Assembly: GCA_963210315.1 (NCBI GenBank)
Contig: OY723295.1
Coordinates: 660,501 to 724,500, forward strand
From: Rhynchopus euleeides
Taxonomy: Eukaryota; Euglenozoa; Diplonemea; Diplonemida; Diplonemidae
Length of the DNA stretch: 64,000 nucleotides
Reading direction: 5' to 3'
The notes under the pieces were generated by a model. That model saw only the letters and a list, made by a program, of their open reading frames with translations, made no database searches and was not told the origin of the DNA. The first letter of the stretch is position 1, and each line of letters starts with the position of its first letter. This document shows, one piece after another, positions 1 through 12,111 of the stretch. The position numbers and the translations under genes are program-made.

Positions 1-3000
1 CCGGCCCCTTCGCTGCCGAGCCCGACGCGGGGGGCGGGCAGTGGCACTCCCAGTCGCCCGTCTTCTTTGTGTCGGGGTCGACGCACACCTGCCCGGCTGC
101 TGCGCATGCGGTGGTGTGCTGCGTGCACTCGTCAAACATGCACTCCTGCACAGGCGCACCTGTCCGCGTGTTTGTCGAGGGCGGCGGGCACTTGCACATC
201 CAGTCGCTCACGTGCAGCGGGCTGGTGCTGGGGTCCACACACGTCTGCCCCTTCGCACTGCACACGTCCTTCTCGCAGGTAGGGCACACCTCCTTGCACT
301 CGTCCAGCACGCACACCGCGGCAGCCCCGACCAGCGCGTTCCCACGGGCAGGCGGCTTGCACTTGCACACCCAGTCGCCTGTCTTCGTCTTGTCAGGGTC
401 CTCGCACACCTGGTCGTGCAGCTCGCACACGCCCTTCTTCTGCGACGCGCTGGTCTTCTGGCAGCTGGGGCACACCGTGGCACACTCGTCCAGCGTGCAC
501 ACCGCCGTCTTGCCGACCACAGCAGCCCCAGTGTACGGGGCAATGCATGCGCATTGGAACTTCGTCCCGCCCGGTGCCTTTTCGCAGTGCTGACCCGCAG
601 CGCTGCACACAGCCTCGCCGCCCTCTTTGCAGACATCCGGCGGCAGGCACTTGGCAGGCTTCTGCGCCCCCGCCACACCCCTGTCGGGTGCGATGCACTC
701 GCAGAACCAGTTGCCGAGCTTCTTCACGTCGTGGTCCTTGCATGTCTGGCCCGCCTTGGCGCACACAGACCCCTTCGTCTTGCACTCGTCCTGCTCGCAC
801 ACAGCAGGGCCCTTAACCTGCGACCCCTTGGCGGGCGCCACGCACTCGCAGTACCAGTCGTCCTTCTTCAGCTGGTCAGGGTCGACGCACTGCTGCCCCT
901 TCAGGCACACCTTCCCGTTCGCCTCGCACTCGTCCTCCTCACACACGGCGGGGTTGGCGACAGCAAGCGTGTGCGACGGCGGTGGGCACTTGCATCTCCA
1001 GTCGTTTGTAGAGGCGGCGTCCTTGTTCGGGTCCTCGCATGTCTGCCCCTTCTTCTCGCACACGGTTTTCTTCGCCGTCGCGTCGTATGCGCACGTCGGG
1101 CACGCCAGAGCACACTCATCAAGGAGGCAACGCGCCACCGGCCCGCCCACATTCGACCCCACAGCAGGAGGCGCACACTTGCACACCCAGTCCCCGAGAG
1201 AGGTGTCCGTCTGCTTCGGGTCTTCGCACACCTGCCCGACAGCCGTGCACACATCCGTCGAGTTGTCGGTCGCGCACGTCGGGCACACCTCCGTGCACTC
1301 GTCCAGCACGCACACAGCCACACCCCCCACCTTCTTCGTTGCAGGGCCCACGGTGCACTCGCAGTACCAGTCGTTGTTGCTCGCCGTGTTGGGGTCCACG
1401 CACCGCTGGTTCATGGCGAGGCACACCGCAGCGTGCTCTGTGCACTCGTCCTCCACGCACACAGCCGGCACCTGCATGCCCGGTGCACCGGTCTTCGGCG
1501 GCACACACTTGCACTGCCAGTCGTCTGTGACGAGATTGTTCGGGTCGACACAGAGCTGCCCCTTCTCCGTGCACTTGTTGCTCTGCCCGCTTGGGATCCC
1601 AGGCACAGGCTTCTGTGCCGACGGCTTCCCCCCATCCGCGGGAACCTGCCCTGCCGCGACGCAAGACTGACGGCGGGCACTGCACTCCGGCTTCTTCTTG
1701 TTGTAGTCGTCGGCAGCAAGGTAGCACCAGTCCCCCGACGGGTCCGCCTGGGGGTTGCAGCACCCCGTGTCACACGGCTTCGACGCCCCGGGGCCAGGAG
1801 GCAGCTGGATCGGCTTCCCGGTGTGGTCCTTGAAGGTCGCCGTCCACCCGCACGCACAGAGGCACCCATCCTTCGTGTAGCGCGGCACGTGGGCGCACGT
1901 CACCGCCGATGAGTACTCCACGCACTCGTCCTTCCCCTCCTGGCACTGTGCCACAGGCGCCGTCACGGCAGACTTGGCACTCCCCTTGCAGGTGCACGTC
2001 CAGTCGCTCACACTCGCCGCTGTCGTGATCGGGTCGTGGCAGATCTGGTTCTTCGCCTCGCACACATTTGCCGCCGTCTTGTCTGTTGACGCACATGTTG
2101 GGCACACCACTTTGCACTCGTCCAGCTGGCACGGCACTGCAGCCCCGAGACGCTGCTTCCCAGTGCTCGGCGGGGGGCAGTGGCACTCCCAGCTGTCCTT
2201 CGTCTTCAGATCGGGGTCCACACATGTCTGCCCGACGTCTGCGCACTTCTTGTTGTTCTCCTCCACCTTGCACTCGTCCTCCTCACACACGGCGGCCGCA
2301 CCGAGGGACACCGTCTTCGATGGCGGCGGGCACTGGCACTTCCAGGTCCCCGCCTTTGTGGGGTCGGTGTCGACACGTCTGCCCTGCCGCGACGCACACC
2401 TTCTCATTCGAACGGCACTCGTCCTCTGTGCACGTCGCCACCGCGGCCAGGGCGCGCCCCACCTTCGGGTCGACGCACACGCACTCCCAGTCGGAGGTGT
2501 TACGCACATCGTGCTCCACACATGTCTGGCCCGCCTTGCTGCAGACGTTCCCGCTCCCGGTGTCAGCGCACGTCGGGCACTTCACCTTGCACTCGTCCAT
2601 CGTGCAGTCGGCAGGCGCGGTCGTCTTCGCCCCCACCATCGGCGGCTTGCACTTGCAGCGCCAATCACGCAGGTTCGCATGCCCCGTGTTCAGATCCTCG
2701 CAGTCCTGCCCGGCAGCCTCGCACACATTCGTCCCCGCCGCCTTCGTCATTGCGCATGTCGGGCACACATCCTTGCACTCGTCCAGCACGCACTGTGCCG
2801 GGGCGTTGACCCCGTTCGCCCCCTTCGACGGGGGCATGCATGCGCACTCGAACTTCCCGTCCTTGTCATTCGCTCCGGCCACACAGGTCTGCCCTGCCGC
2901 ATGGCACGTCGCCCCGTTCACCTCGCAATCGCCGGGCGGGTCCTTGCACACAGCCGGGGTCATGGGGGCGGGCGTGCCCGTCTGCGGAGGAACGCACTCG

Positions 3001-3247
3001 CACTGCCACGTGTCCTTCTTCAGGAGATCCGTGTCCTTGCACTTCTGGCCCTGCTGCACGCACACCACGTCCTTCTGCTTGCACTCGTCGAAGCTGCAAT
3101 CAGCAACGGCTTTCCCGACTGCCAGCACCTTGCTCGGGGGCGGGCACAGGCACTCCCAATCACCCTTCTTCTTGTGGTCGGGGTCGCGGCAGAGCTGCGC
3201 CTTCGCCTTGCAGACCTGGTTGGTCGCAGCATCCTTGCACTCGTCAA
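1..3247 (-). repeat. Tandem EGF-like six-Cys coding modules (at least 18)
   Basis: Each module of about 50-60 residues has the pattern DEC...C...GQ-x-C...W-x-C-x-C-PP...A-x-C, often with CPTC as second Cys. Six cysteines match the EGF count, but the spacing is not a textbook EGF, so the name is by resemblance. The array continues past the left edge. A dinucleotide loss near 2373-2376 shifts the frame. The sister module near 230-245 reads cacacacgtctg where this one reads gacacgtctg. Confidence 0.7.
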
Positions 3248-6200
3248 TCGGAGGCTCGGGGGTCGGCACTGGTGTCGGCGCCGGTGTCGGCGGTGCAGCC
3301 GTGGAGGGTGCGGGTGTGGCCGGCGCTGGCGTCGGTGGCGCCGGGGTAACCGGGGCACTCGTCGGAGGGGCGGGGGTGGCTGGCACCGGGGTGGGCGGAA
3401 CTGCAGTGGCGGGCGCGGATGTGGCGGGAGCCGGCGTGATCGGCGTCAGCTTGCATTCCTTACCACCCCAGAAGCACTTCGTGTTGGTGTCGCAGTCGGC
3501 CTTCGTGCACAGCGGGTAGCACTCCGACTCCCCGCAGCTCAGCTTCGTGGCATCCCACACACAGGCTGTGTCCAATGAGCAGTTCGCCACCGTCTTCAGA
3601 TCCTTGCATGTCGGCGGCGCCTGGGCGACCTTCTTCCCGAACTTGCTGTTCGGGTCGCACAGGGTGTTGAGCACCTTCGATGGGATCTCGTCCAGCATGA
3701 GGTTCATGAAGTGGTCGCCACGCGGGTTGCTCACCAGCGGGGTCAGCTTCGTCTGTGCGTTGTCGTCCTGGAAGGTGTGGTAGTCGAAGCGCCGCATCAC
3801 AATCCCGAACACCGTCACGCCCTCAGACCGCAGCTTCGTCTGCGCTTCGTTCAGGATTCCGGGATACGTCGGCTTCCAACGGCGGTCCACACAGCGGGGA
3901 TCCCCGCACTGCGTCTCGCAGCATGCATCGCCGTCGATGTCTGTGATCCCACCGTCGGCAATGATGATGACAACGTGCTGACGCCCGGGAGGGCTCTGTG
4001 TCGGGAGGAAGGTGTGGTCCGCAACATCCATCAGCGCATCGTGCAGGTACGTCCACTGCGCCTGGTAGTTATCCTCGTGCCAGGTGATGTCCCCCTGCAA
4101 CTCGTCGCGACGGCCAGACAGCAGCCCGTTCGTGCACTGCCCCACAGCACACCCCACAGGGTGGTCCTGGTCGGGGCGTGCCTCTGCCATCGAGAACTGG
4201 ATGAAGGTCATACGGAACGCGCCTGTGTTTGTCTTCGCAGCAGCACCCACCGTGTGGTCGTCCCCCGTCAGCGGCACAGTCGTCATCCACTCACGCAGGA
4301 GCTCCATCAGCCCGTAGAAGCCGTGGGGGTGGCGCCCGAAGGAGCGGCGCATCGAACCAGACCCGTCCAGCACGAATGCGATGTCCAGGTCCGGGCACGT
4401 GTTGAACTTCGGGATGGTGCAGAAGCCGCCCTGCGGCCCGTGGTGCCACACGCAGTCCTTGTCGGTTTGGCATGGACACCGCTCCTTGTGGTGGTCGCAC
4501 GTCTTGGGGATACACACGTCCACCGCGTTCACCTTCGTCCACGTGCACTTCGCGTCCGTGTCACACGGGGTCTTCGACGAGTGCTTCGCACACGGCGTCT
4601 CGGTGCAGACAGCAGGTGCCCCCTTCACATCCCAGTGGCACTTTGCGTCCTTGTCGCACTTCAGCTCGTCTGTGTGGCGCTTGCATTCGTCCGTCACAAC
4701 ACACTTCTTCGTGTTGTCCCACTTGCACAGCGGGTCCTTTGTGCAGTCAGCCTGCTGCGTGTGTGAGCACGGCTTCGGGCTGCACATGTTCACCTTGTCA
4801 GCAGGAGACACCGTCGCAGGTGGGGATGCCAGCTTCCCAGTCCACACACACCCGGGCTCCTTCTCGCACGTGTCCTTCGACACCTGCAGGCACTTCTTCA
4901 CTTCGCACGACGGCTGCTTCTTTGCGTCGAACTGGCACACATCCAGTTTGCAGAAGTCGGGGTCTGCGGCAGGCGAGTCGCACGGCACCGGCATCGTCAC
5001 ACCCACGGCATGGCAGTTGGCTTCCTTCGTCGGAGGGAGGCACGGGTTGTCGATGCACTTGTCGGCCCACAGAGGGTTCCACAGGCAGGTCTTGTCTGCC
5101 TTGCACTGGGTCTGGTCCTTTGCGAGGCAGCCGGGGGGCTTCTGGACACACTCAGTTGCCTTCCAGTCGCACGCGGGGTTTTTCTTGCAGTCCGTCTCCG
5201 TGCACAGCGGGTAGCACACAGACTCCTTGCAAACGGCAGGGGTCGCAACCTTGTCCCACACGCAAGCCTTGTCGGACACACACACTGCCGCCTCCTTCTG
5301 GACTGCGCAACCTGTCTTGTGCCCCCCAACGACGACCTTTCCAAACTTGCTGTTTGCGTCGCACAGGGTGTTGAGCACCTTCGATGGGATCTCGTCCAGC
5401 ATCAGGTTCATGAAGTGCTCGTAGGAAGGCTCGCTCACCAGTGGGGTCAGCTTCGCCTGTGCGTTGTCGTCCTGGAAGGTGTGGTAGTCGAAGCGCCGCA
5501 TCACAATCCCGAACACCGTCACGCCCTCAGACCGCAGCTTCGCCTGAGCGTCATTCAGCATCGTGGGGTACGTCGGCTTCCAACGGCGGTCCACACAGCG
5601 CGGGTTCCCACAGCTGTCGTCGCAGCATCGTGCACTGCCCCACTGCACACCCCACAGGGTGGTCCTGGTCGGGGCGTGCCTCTGCCATCGAGAACTGGAT
5701 GAAGGTCATACGGAAACCTTTGCCACGAGAGGCGCCAGCTGCCCCCGCCGTGTGGTCGTCCCCCGTCAGCGGCACAGTCGCCATCCACTCACGCAGGAGC
5801 TCCATCAGCCCGTAGAAGCCGTGGGGGTGGCGCCCGAAGGAGCGGCGCATCGAACCAGACCCGTCCAGCACGAATGCGATGTCCAGGTCCGGGCACGTGT
5901 TGAACTTCGGGGTGGTGCAGAAAGCGCCCTGCGGCCCGTGGTGCCACACGCAGTCCTTGTCAGTGTCACAGGGACACTTTGCAGTGTGCTTGTCGCACGT
6001 CTTGGGGATACACACGTCCACCGCGTTCACCTTCGCCCACATGCACTGACCGTCCGTGTCACACGGGGTCTTCGACGAGTGCTTCGCACACGGCGTCTCG
6101 GTGCAGACAGCAGGTGCCCCCTTCACATCCCAGTGGCACTTTGCATCCTTGTCGCACTTCAGCTCGTCTGTGTGGCGCTTGCATTCGTCCGTCACAACAC

Positions 6201-9200
6201 ACTTCTTCGTGTTGTCCCACTTGCACAGCGGGTCCTTTGTGCAGTCAGCCTGCTGCGTGTGGGTGCACGGCTTCGGGCTGCACATGTTCACCTTGTCAGC
6301 AGGAGACACCGTCGCAGGTGGGGATGCCAGCTTCCCAGTCCACACACACCCGGGCTCCTTCTCGCACGTGTCCTTCGACACCTGCAGGCACTTCTTCACT
6401 TCGCACGACGGCTGCTTCTTTGCGTCGAACTGGCACACATCCAGTTTGCAGAAGTCGGGGTCTGCGGCAGGCGAGTTGCACGGCACCGGCATCGTCACAC
6501 CCACGGCATGGCAGTTGGCTTCCTTCGTCGGAGGGAGGCACGGGTTGTCGATGCACTTGTCGGCCCACAGAGGGTTCCACAGGCAGGTCTTGTCTGCCTT
6601 GCACTGGGTCTGGTCCTTTGCGAGGCAGCCGGGGGGCTTCTGGACACACTCAGTTGCCTTCCAGTCGCACGCGGGGTTTTTCTTGCAGTCCGTCTCCGTG
6701 CACAGCGGGTAGCACACAGACTCCTTGCACACCGGAGAGGCGACAACCTTGTCCCACACGCAAGCCTTGTCGGACACACACGCCAGCTCTTCCTTCTGGG
6801 CTGCGCAACCGGGTGGCTTCTGCACCACAACCTGCCCGAACTTGCTGTTCGGGTCGCACAGGGTGTTGAGCACCTTCGATGGGATCTCGTCCAGCATGAG
6901 GTTCATGAAGTGCGTGTCCGTGGGTGTGCTCACCAGCGGGGTCAGCTTCGCCTGTGCGTTGTCGTCCTGGAAGGTGTGGTAGTCGAAGCGCCGCATCACA
7001 ATCCCGAACACCGTCACGCCCTCAGACCGCAGCTTCGCCTGAGCGTCATTCAGCATCGTGGGGTACGTCGGCTTCCAACGGCGGTCCACACAGCGGGGAT
7101 CCCCGCACTGCGTCTCGCAGCATGCATCGCCGTCGATGTCTGTGATCCCACCGTCGGCAATGATGATGACAACGTGCTGACGCCCGGGAGGGCTCTGTGT
7201 CGGGAGGAAGGTGTGGTCCGCAACGTCCTTCAGTGCGTCGTGCAGGTACGTCCACTGCGCCTGGTAGTTATCCTCGTGCCAGGTGATGTCCCCCTGCAAC
7301 TCGTCGCGACGGCCAGACAGCAGCCCGTTCGTGCACTGCCCCACTGTACACCCCACAGGGTGGTCCTGGTCGGGGCGTGCCTCTGCCATCGAGAACTGGA
7401 TGAAGGTCATACGGAGCGCGCCTGTGTTTGTCTTCGCAGCAGCACCCACCGTGTGGTCGTCCCCCGTCAGCGGCACAGTCGTCATCCACTCACGCAGGAT
7501 CTCCATCAGCCCGTAGAAGCCGTGGGGGTGGCGCCCGAAGGAGCGGCGCATCGAACCAGACCCGTCCAGCACGAATGCGATGTCCAGGTCCGGGCACGCG
7601 TTGAACTTCGGGGTGGTGCAGAAAGCGCCCTGCGGCCCGTGGTGCCACACGCAGTCCTTGTCAGTGTCACAGGGACACTTTGCAGTGTGCTTGTCGCACG
7701 TCTTGGGGATACACACATCCACCGCGTTCACCTTCGCCCACATGCACTGACCGTCCGTGTCACACGGGGTCTTCGACGAGTGCTTGGCACACGGCGTCTC
7801 GGTGCAGACAGCAGGTGCCCCCTTCACATCCCAGTGGCACTTTGCATCCTTGTCGCACTTCAGCTCGTCTGTGTGGCGCTTGCATTCGTCCGTCACAACA
7901 CACTTCTTCGTGTTGTCCCACTTGCACAGCGGGTCCTTTGTGCAGTCAGCCTGCTGCGTGTGTGAGCACGGCTTCGGGCTGCACATGTTCACCTTGTCAG
8001 CAGGAGACACCGTCGCAGGTGGGGATGCCAGCTTCCCAGTCCACACACACCCGGGCTCCTTCTCGCACGTGTCCTTCGACACCTGCAGGCACTTCTTGAC
8101 ATTGCACTCCGGCTTCGCGTCGTCGAAGTCGCACACCTCCAGCTTGCAGAAGTCCACGTTGGTGTTGCTCGCGTCGCACGGCGTCGGCATTGTGGTCGCG
8201 GTGGCAACACACGAGTCGCGGTTGGTCTTTGGCAGGCACGGGTTGTCAATGCACTTGTCGGCCCACAGAGGGTTCCACAGGCACTTCGGGTCTGCCTTGC
8301 ACTGGGTCTGATCCTTCGCCGTACATCCTGGAGGCTTCAGGTCACAGCGGGAGCCACTCCACTTGCACAGGGTGTTGGCATCGCACTTCTGCTGTGTGCA
8401 CAGCGGGTAGCAGCTGGAGTCCCCACACTTAGCCTTCGCGTCGTCCCACTGGCACGCTGCATCTGCACCACATGCCTGGGTGTCTTTGGCTGCGCACCCC
8501 AGGCCTGTTGTCTTCTTCACCACCTTCTTCCCGAACTTGCTGTTCGGGTCGCACAGGGTGTTGAGCACCTTCGTCGGGATCTCGTCCAGCATCAGGTTCA
8601 TGAAGTGTTCATTGGTGGGTGTGTTCACCAGCGGGGTCAGCTTCGCCTGTGCGTTGTCGTCCTGGAAGGTGTGGTAGTCGAAGCGCCGCATCACAATCCC
8701 GAACACCGTCACGCCCTCAGACCGCAGCTTTGCCTGTGCTTCGTTCAGCATCGTCGGGTAGCGCGGCAACCAGTTCCTGTCGATGCACCTCCGGTCCCCG
8801 CACCGAGTCTGGCAGCATGCATCGCCGTCAATGTCTGTGATCCCACCGTCAGCAATGATGATGACAACGTGCTGACGCCCGGGAGGGCTCTGTGTCGGGA
8901 GGAAGGTGTGGTCCGCAACATCCTTCAGTGCGTCGTGCAGGTACGTCCACTGCGCCTGGTAGTTATCCTCGTGCCAGGTGATGTCCCCCTGCAACTCGTC
9001 GCGACGGCCAGAGAGCAATCCGCTCGTGCACTGCCCCACTGTACATCCCACAGGGTGGTCCTGGTCGGGGCGTGCCTCTGCCATCGAGAACTGGATGAAG
9101 GTCATACGGAACGCGCCTGTGTTTGTCTTCGCAGCAGCACCCACCGTGTGGTCGTCCCCCGTCAGCGGCACAGTCGTCATCCACTCACGCAGGATCTCCA

Positions 9201-10065
9201 TCAGCCCGTAGAAGCCGTGGGGGTGGCGCCCGAAGGAGCGGCGCATTGAACCAGACCCGTCCAGCACGAATGCGATGTCCAGGTCCGGGCACGTGTTGAA
9301 CTTTGGATCAGTGCAGAAGGAGTTAGCACCCGCCTCGTGCCACGTGCAGCTCGTGTCCTCCGAGCACTTGCACCGGTCCGCTGGGTGGTTGTACTTGTCG
9401 CACGTCTTTGCGATGCATGCATTCTTCTTGGTGTCCCACATGCACTTTGTGTTGGTGTTGCACGGACCCTGCGTCCCGACTGCACCACACACGGTCTCCT
9501 TGCACACAGCGGTCGCGTCCCACTGGCACTTCGCGTCGTGCGTGCACCCAAGCTCGTCCGGGTGCTCCCCGCAGGCTGTGGGGGTGCAGGTCGACCCCGC
9601 CCACTTGCAGCCCGACTGGGACTGGCAGACTGTCTCCACCAGGCCCGCGCAGTAGTCTGCAACGCAGTACCCAACCTTCACGGATGGTGCCTCGGTGCCT
9701 TTGAAGGTCTTCGGCGCCTTCCACGTGCACTGCGCGCTTGCACCGCAACTCGCTGCATCCTGGGAGAGGCACTTGGCCAGCTGGCACGGCACCTGCGCCC
9801 TTGCGTCGTAGTGGCACACAGGCACGATGCAGAAGTCCGGATCACCCGCCGGCGCAGAGCACGGGAAGGGCACTGTCTGTGCCACAGCCGTGCACGTCTG
9901 CTGGTTCAGCTTCGCCTTGCATGGGTCTGAGATGCAGAGATTCGGAGCCCACAGCGTGTTCCAGAGGCAACCGGCCCCTGCGCACGCTGCTTTGTCAGTC
10001 TGATCCGGACACGCAGCCAACGCGCTGCCGGCTGCAGCCAGCAGCAGCACCGCTCTCCGTGCCAT
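1..10065 (-). CDS. Giant secreted multi-VWA, Cys-rich, EGF-like repeat protein (3' end outside window; two frame lesions)
   Basis: The protein begins at the ATG at 10065-10063. I chose this over the longer upstream ORF because it gives a clean signal peptide (MARRAVLLLAAAGSALA) followed at once by Cys-rich sequence. Order of parts: Cys-rich region with C-x3-D-x2-C-x-W motifs (residues ~18-257), VWA domain (~258-515), then the same Cys-rich + VWA pair three more times, a Thr/Pro linker (nt ~3455-3245) and a long run of six-Cys EGF-like modules (nt 3247-1) still open at the edge. VWA domains carry the metal-site motif DGSGS and a later ADGGITD, as in metal-binding (MIDAS) VWA domains. Inferred role: extracellular adhesion or matrix protein. 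The reading frame is broken by a 206-bp deletion in VWA 3 (junction 5628/5629) and a 2-bp loss near 2373-2376. Downstream of each, the expected protein continues in another frame, so this is either a recent pseudogene or carries assembly errors. No membrane anchor is visible; the C-terminus is missing. Confidence 0.8.
3245..3455 (-). other. Thr/Pro/Ala linker in the giant protein
   Basis: About 70 residues of TPAP/TSAP/TPVP-type sequence between the last Cys-rich VWA module and the first EGF-like module. It is the same style of sequence as the stalk of the surface-protein family to the right, and is probably an extended O-glycosylated spacer. Confidence 0.75.
3628..4398 (-). other. VWA domain 4 of the giant protein
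   Basis: Full-length VWA with DGSGS and ADGGITD, in the frame downstream of the VWA 3 deletion. Followed by a short Cys-rich piece and then the Thr/Pro linker, so it is the last VWA before the EGF-like section. Confidence 0.85.
5330..5897 (-). other. VWA domain 3 of the giant protein, internally deleted
   Basis: Begins with the same DGSGS motif, but the sequence jumps from VGQCT straight to the part coding the Cys cluster after ADGGITD. Aligned to VWA 2, bases equivalent to 7124-7329 (206 bp) are missing, with the junction at 5628/5629. The lost piece codes the central strands including ADGGITD, and 206 is not a multiple of three, so the domain cannot fold normally and the frame changes. Confidence 0.8.
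6826..7597 (-). other. VWA domain 2 of the giant protein
   Basis: Nearly the same sequence as VWA 1 and 4 (DGSGS, ADGGITD, PTMLNDAQAKL). The frame is intact. The anchor sequence coding DGSGS lies 1696 bp from that of VWA 1, which defines the module period. Confidence 0.85.
8521..9293 (-). other. VWA domain 1 of the giant protein
   Basis: Starts at CPDLDIAFVLDGSGSM and ends near SKFGKKV. The metal-binding DGSGS motif and the ADGGITD strand/loop are intact and the frame is open. About 257 residues, slightly longer than a typical ~200-residue VWA domain because of a Cys-containing insert after ADGGITD (DACC, then a second Cys before WLPRYP). Confidence 0.85.
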
Positions 10066-11101
10066 GATAAGAATCCCCCTTTGGTGCACGCTTGTCTGCG
10101 TATATATTTCCTGGGTTGGGGTGTGCCGTGTGTGTGCGTGCTCCCCCCCCATGTGCATGCGAACCGTCAGAATAAAATACAAAAGCGCGACAAGGGCGGA
10201 CGGGGGCAGGGGCGTCAGACTCACGGGATATGCAACAGCTGCAGCACCAAAGCCAGGAGGGTACACTGCATCGCACAAAACTGAACACACTTCTGTCTGA
10301 AATCTATCGAACAGAGCTACCGAACGGGCAGGGCTGCCGCCCCGACGACACGGTGAAGGCTAGGTTGTCGCCTCTGCTCGAGACCTCTCCTGACACCCGA
10401 CACCCCATCGCAGTCCGAGTGAGCTTGCGCCCCTGGTCGCCGTCGTCTCTCCTAGACTGCACCTGACAGTCCAAAGTGGCCTGACACCCTCGATACCCCA
10501 CCATTGAGACGAGCAGCACCACCTGCCACCTTCCACCGCCACGAATCCTCATCATGACGATACAACTGGCATGCGACCGGACTGACCCCACCCCCTCGCT
10601 GAACGCCACTTCCGAGAGCCGGCACATCTTCGCACCCCTTTTGTGGCGACGCGCTGCCACGCCCCTCACACAGGCGGAAAGACATACCACTCCTTTCCTC
10701 GGCGGCATCTCTGCCACATGTGTTGCACACCTGAGGGCACACTCCTCGGCTCACCCACCCCCTTAAGCAGTCCCAAGCAGGCCCAGCCAGGGCCCTGCCC
10801 TGGACCCTCCCTCCGCATCCTCCACAAACAACACCCATCACTCACCCGCAGGTGTCTGTCTCGACGGCGCCTGCCGCCATAGGGAGTGTCTGCGCAAGGG
10901 TACACCTCTCTCAAGCCGCCCCCCCCCCCCCCCAGCAACTCCAACACGCCACACAGTATGTTGGCGTCAGAGCCAAGAGAGAGGGTGTAACAGAGAGCGA
11001 GGGGGGGAATCTCTCCCCCTCTCCGAGAATGCACTGTATTTGGTGCCATCCCCTCATCAACCCCCCACCCCCCCCCCACCCACCACCACCATTTGCCTTG
11101 A
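10066..11101. other. Intergenic region between the giant gene and the orphan gene
   Basis: No convincing gene. Upstream of the giant gene's ATG, the minus strand has a C-rich stretch and an AG (exon would start near 10095), a weak acceptor candidate. The region contains C homopolymers at ~10919-10934 and C-rich runs at ~11066-11090. Short overlapping ORFs on both strands show no recognisable protein. Confidence 0.5.
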
Positions 11102-12085
11102 TTATGCCAAGGCGGACAGAATGCTCTCCGCCGTCCGGTCGGCGGGCAGCGTGTAACTCGGGGTGCTGCAGTCTCTCCCCACCCGCTCCATATCCCCGCG
11201 GTGCAGGCCGTACAGCGCGTGCACGACCCTCTGGTTCCAACCTGACGCCGCACCTCCATTCGGAAGCCCACTCGCGGCAATAACGTCTGATCTTGAGAGG
11301 GTAATCTCACGGTCCGCCGCAACCGCCGCCTCCAGCGTGAAGAGGAAGGAGGTCAGAAGCTCGGGGTGGGTGCAGCCCAACGCGTCAATCCTCTCTGAGA
11401 GGAGGGATTCGGCCAGCCCTCCGTAGTACCACCCGTCCTGTGTTGCGATCTTCCCCTTGGCTATCTCGACGGCAGCGGCAGAGACAACCCTGCAGAGAAA
11501 GGCGCGCAGCTCAGGGATGCTCCGGAGGCGGACCTCGCGTGACTGCGCGTTGTGGCTCCCGGTTGCCACCAGCACGTCCGGGTTTCGCGTTGCGATGGCG
11601 TAGATCTGCAGCCAGTCAACCCCTTGGGGGACCCCTGCGGTGAACGGCGACATCCTCTGCCGTGACGGGGCAAACATAGCTACCGAGCTGACATCCTCCA
11701 GCCTGCAGCTGCATGACTCCGGAGCAAGCCCGATGAGGCTGTGCATGAGGAACCTTCTGCAGAGCTTCTCGACATGTCGCAACCGGAGGGTCCGCACGGC
11801 TTCGCCTGGGGGCTGCCAGGCGACACCACCCGAGCCTGTGTCGAGTTTGACGAGCTGTCTGTGGGGGATGCGGAGGCGGATGTCCTGCTTGTGGCAGGAA
11901 CGCAGGGGAGCCGCGCCCTGCTCGACATGCACGACCTGCAGGCAGACCGAAGTCAGGACGCACTGCGCAGCCGCCGAGGAGCACTGCTGCGAATCTGCAG
12001 GCTCGTCAACCATCACCCCAGCAACCGATGCGATGTACACCTCATCCGGAGGGCACATCCGTCCCCTAGGTTTCCTCTCCGCCAT
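11102..12085 (-). CDS. Orphan hypothetical protein, 327 residues
   Basis: I do not recognise a family. The ATG at 12085-12083 (MAERKPRGRMCPPDEVYIAS) is preferred to one 18 codons upstream, because that extension is coded by a C homopolymer giving a glycine run. A strong pyrimidine tract ending in AG lies just upstream (12112-12142). The protein is soluble-looking, with no signal peptide or membrane helix. It is Cys-rich in the first third (QQCSSAAAQC, CLQ, SCHK), then mixed helical with a well-formed stretch ELRAFLCRVVSAAAVEIA and DGWYYGGLAESLL. It ends SILSALA followed by TAA. It is on the same strand as all its neighbours. Balanced composition and length support a real gene, but there is no homology evidence. 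Confidence 0.5.
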   Translation of the reverse strand: MAERKPRGRMCPPDEVYIASVAGVMVDEPADSQQCSSAAAQCVLTSVCLQVVHVEQGAAPLRSCHKQDIRLRIPHRQLVKLDTGSGGVAWQPPGEAVRTLRLRHVEKLCRRFLMHSLIGLAPESCSCRLEDVSSVAMFAPSRQRMSPFTAGVPQGVDWLQIYAIATRNPDVLVATGSHNAQSREVRLRSIPELRAFLCRVVSAAAVEIAKGKIATQDGWYYGGLAESLLSERIDALGCTHPELLTSFLFTLEAAVAADREITLSRSDVIAASGLPNGGAASGWNQRVVHALYGLHRGDMERVGRDCSTPSYTLPADRTAESILSALA

Positions 12086-12111
12086 GCCTCCTCCCCCCCC
12101 CCCCCCCGGGG

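Larger units (their letters stand above)
3628..10000 (-). repeat. Four tandem ~1.7-kb coding modules (Cys-rich + VWA)
   Basis: The sequence coding the VWA metal motif recurs at about 9258, 7562, 5861 and 4372. Spacings are 1696, 1701 and 1489 bp; the last becomes 1695 bp once the 206-bp deletion is added back. Modules 2-4 are almost identical over long stretches, while module 1's Cys-rich half is clearly older and diverged. This indicates recent internal duplication or conversion. Confidence 0.85.

Noticed and set aside
41-1912. 623-residue plus-strand ORF
   Set aside because: Opposite-strand shadow of the EGF-like modules; Leu/Ala/Arg/His-biased with no domain.
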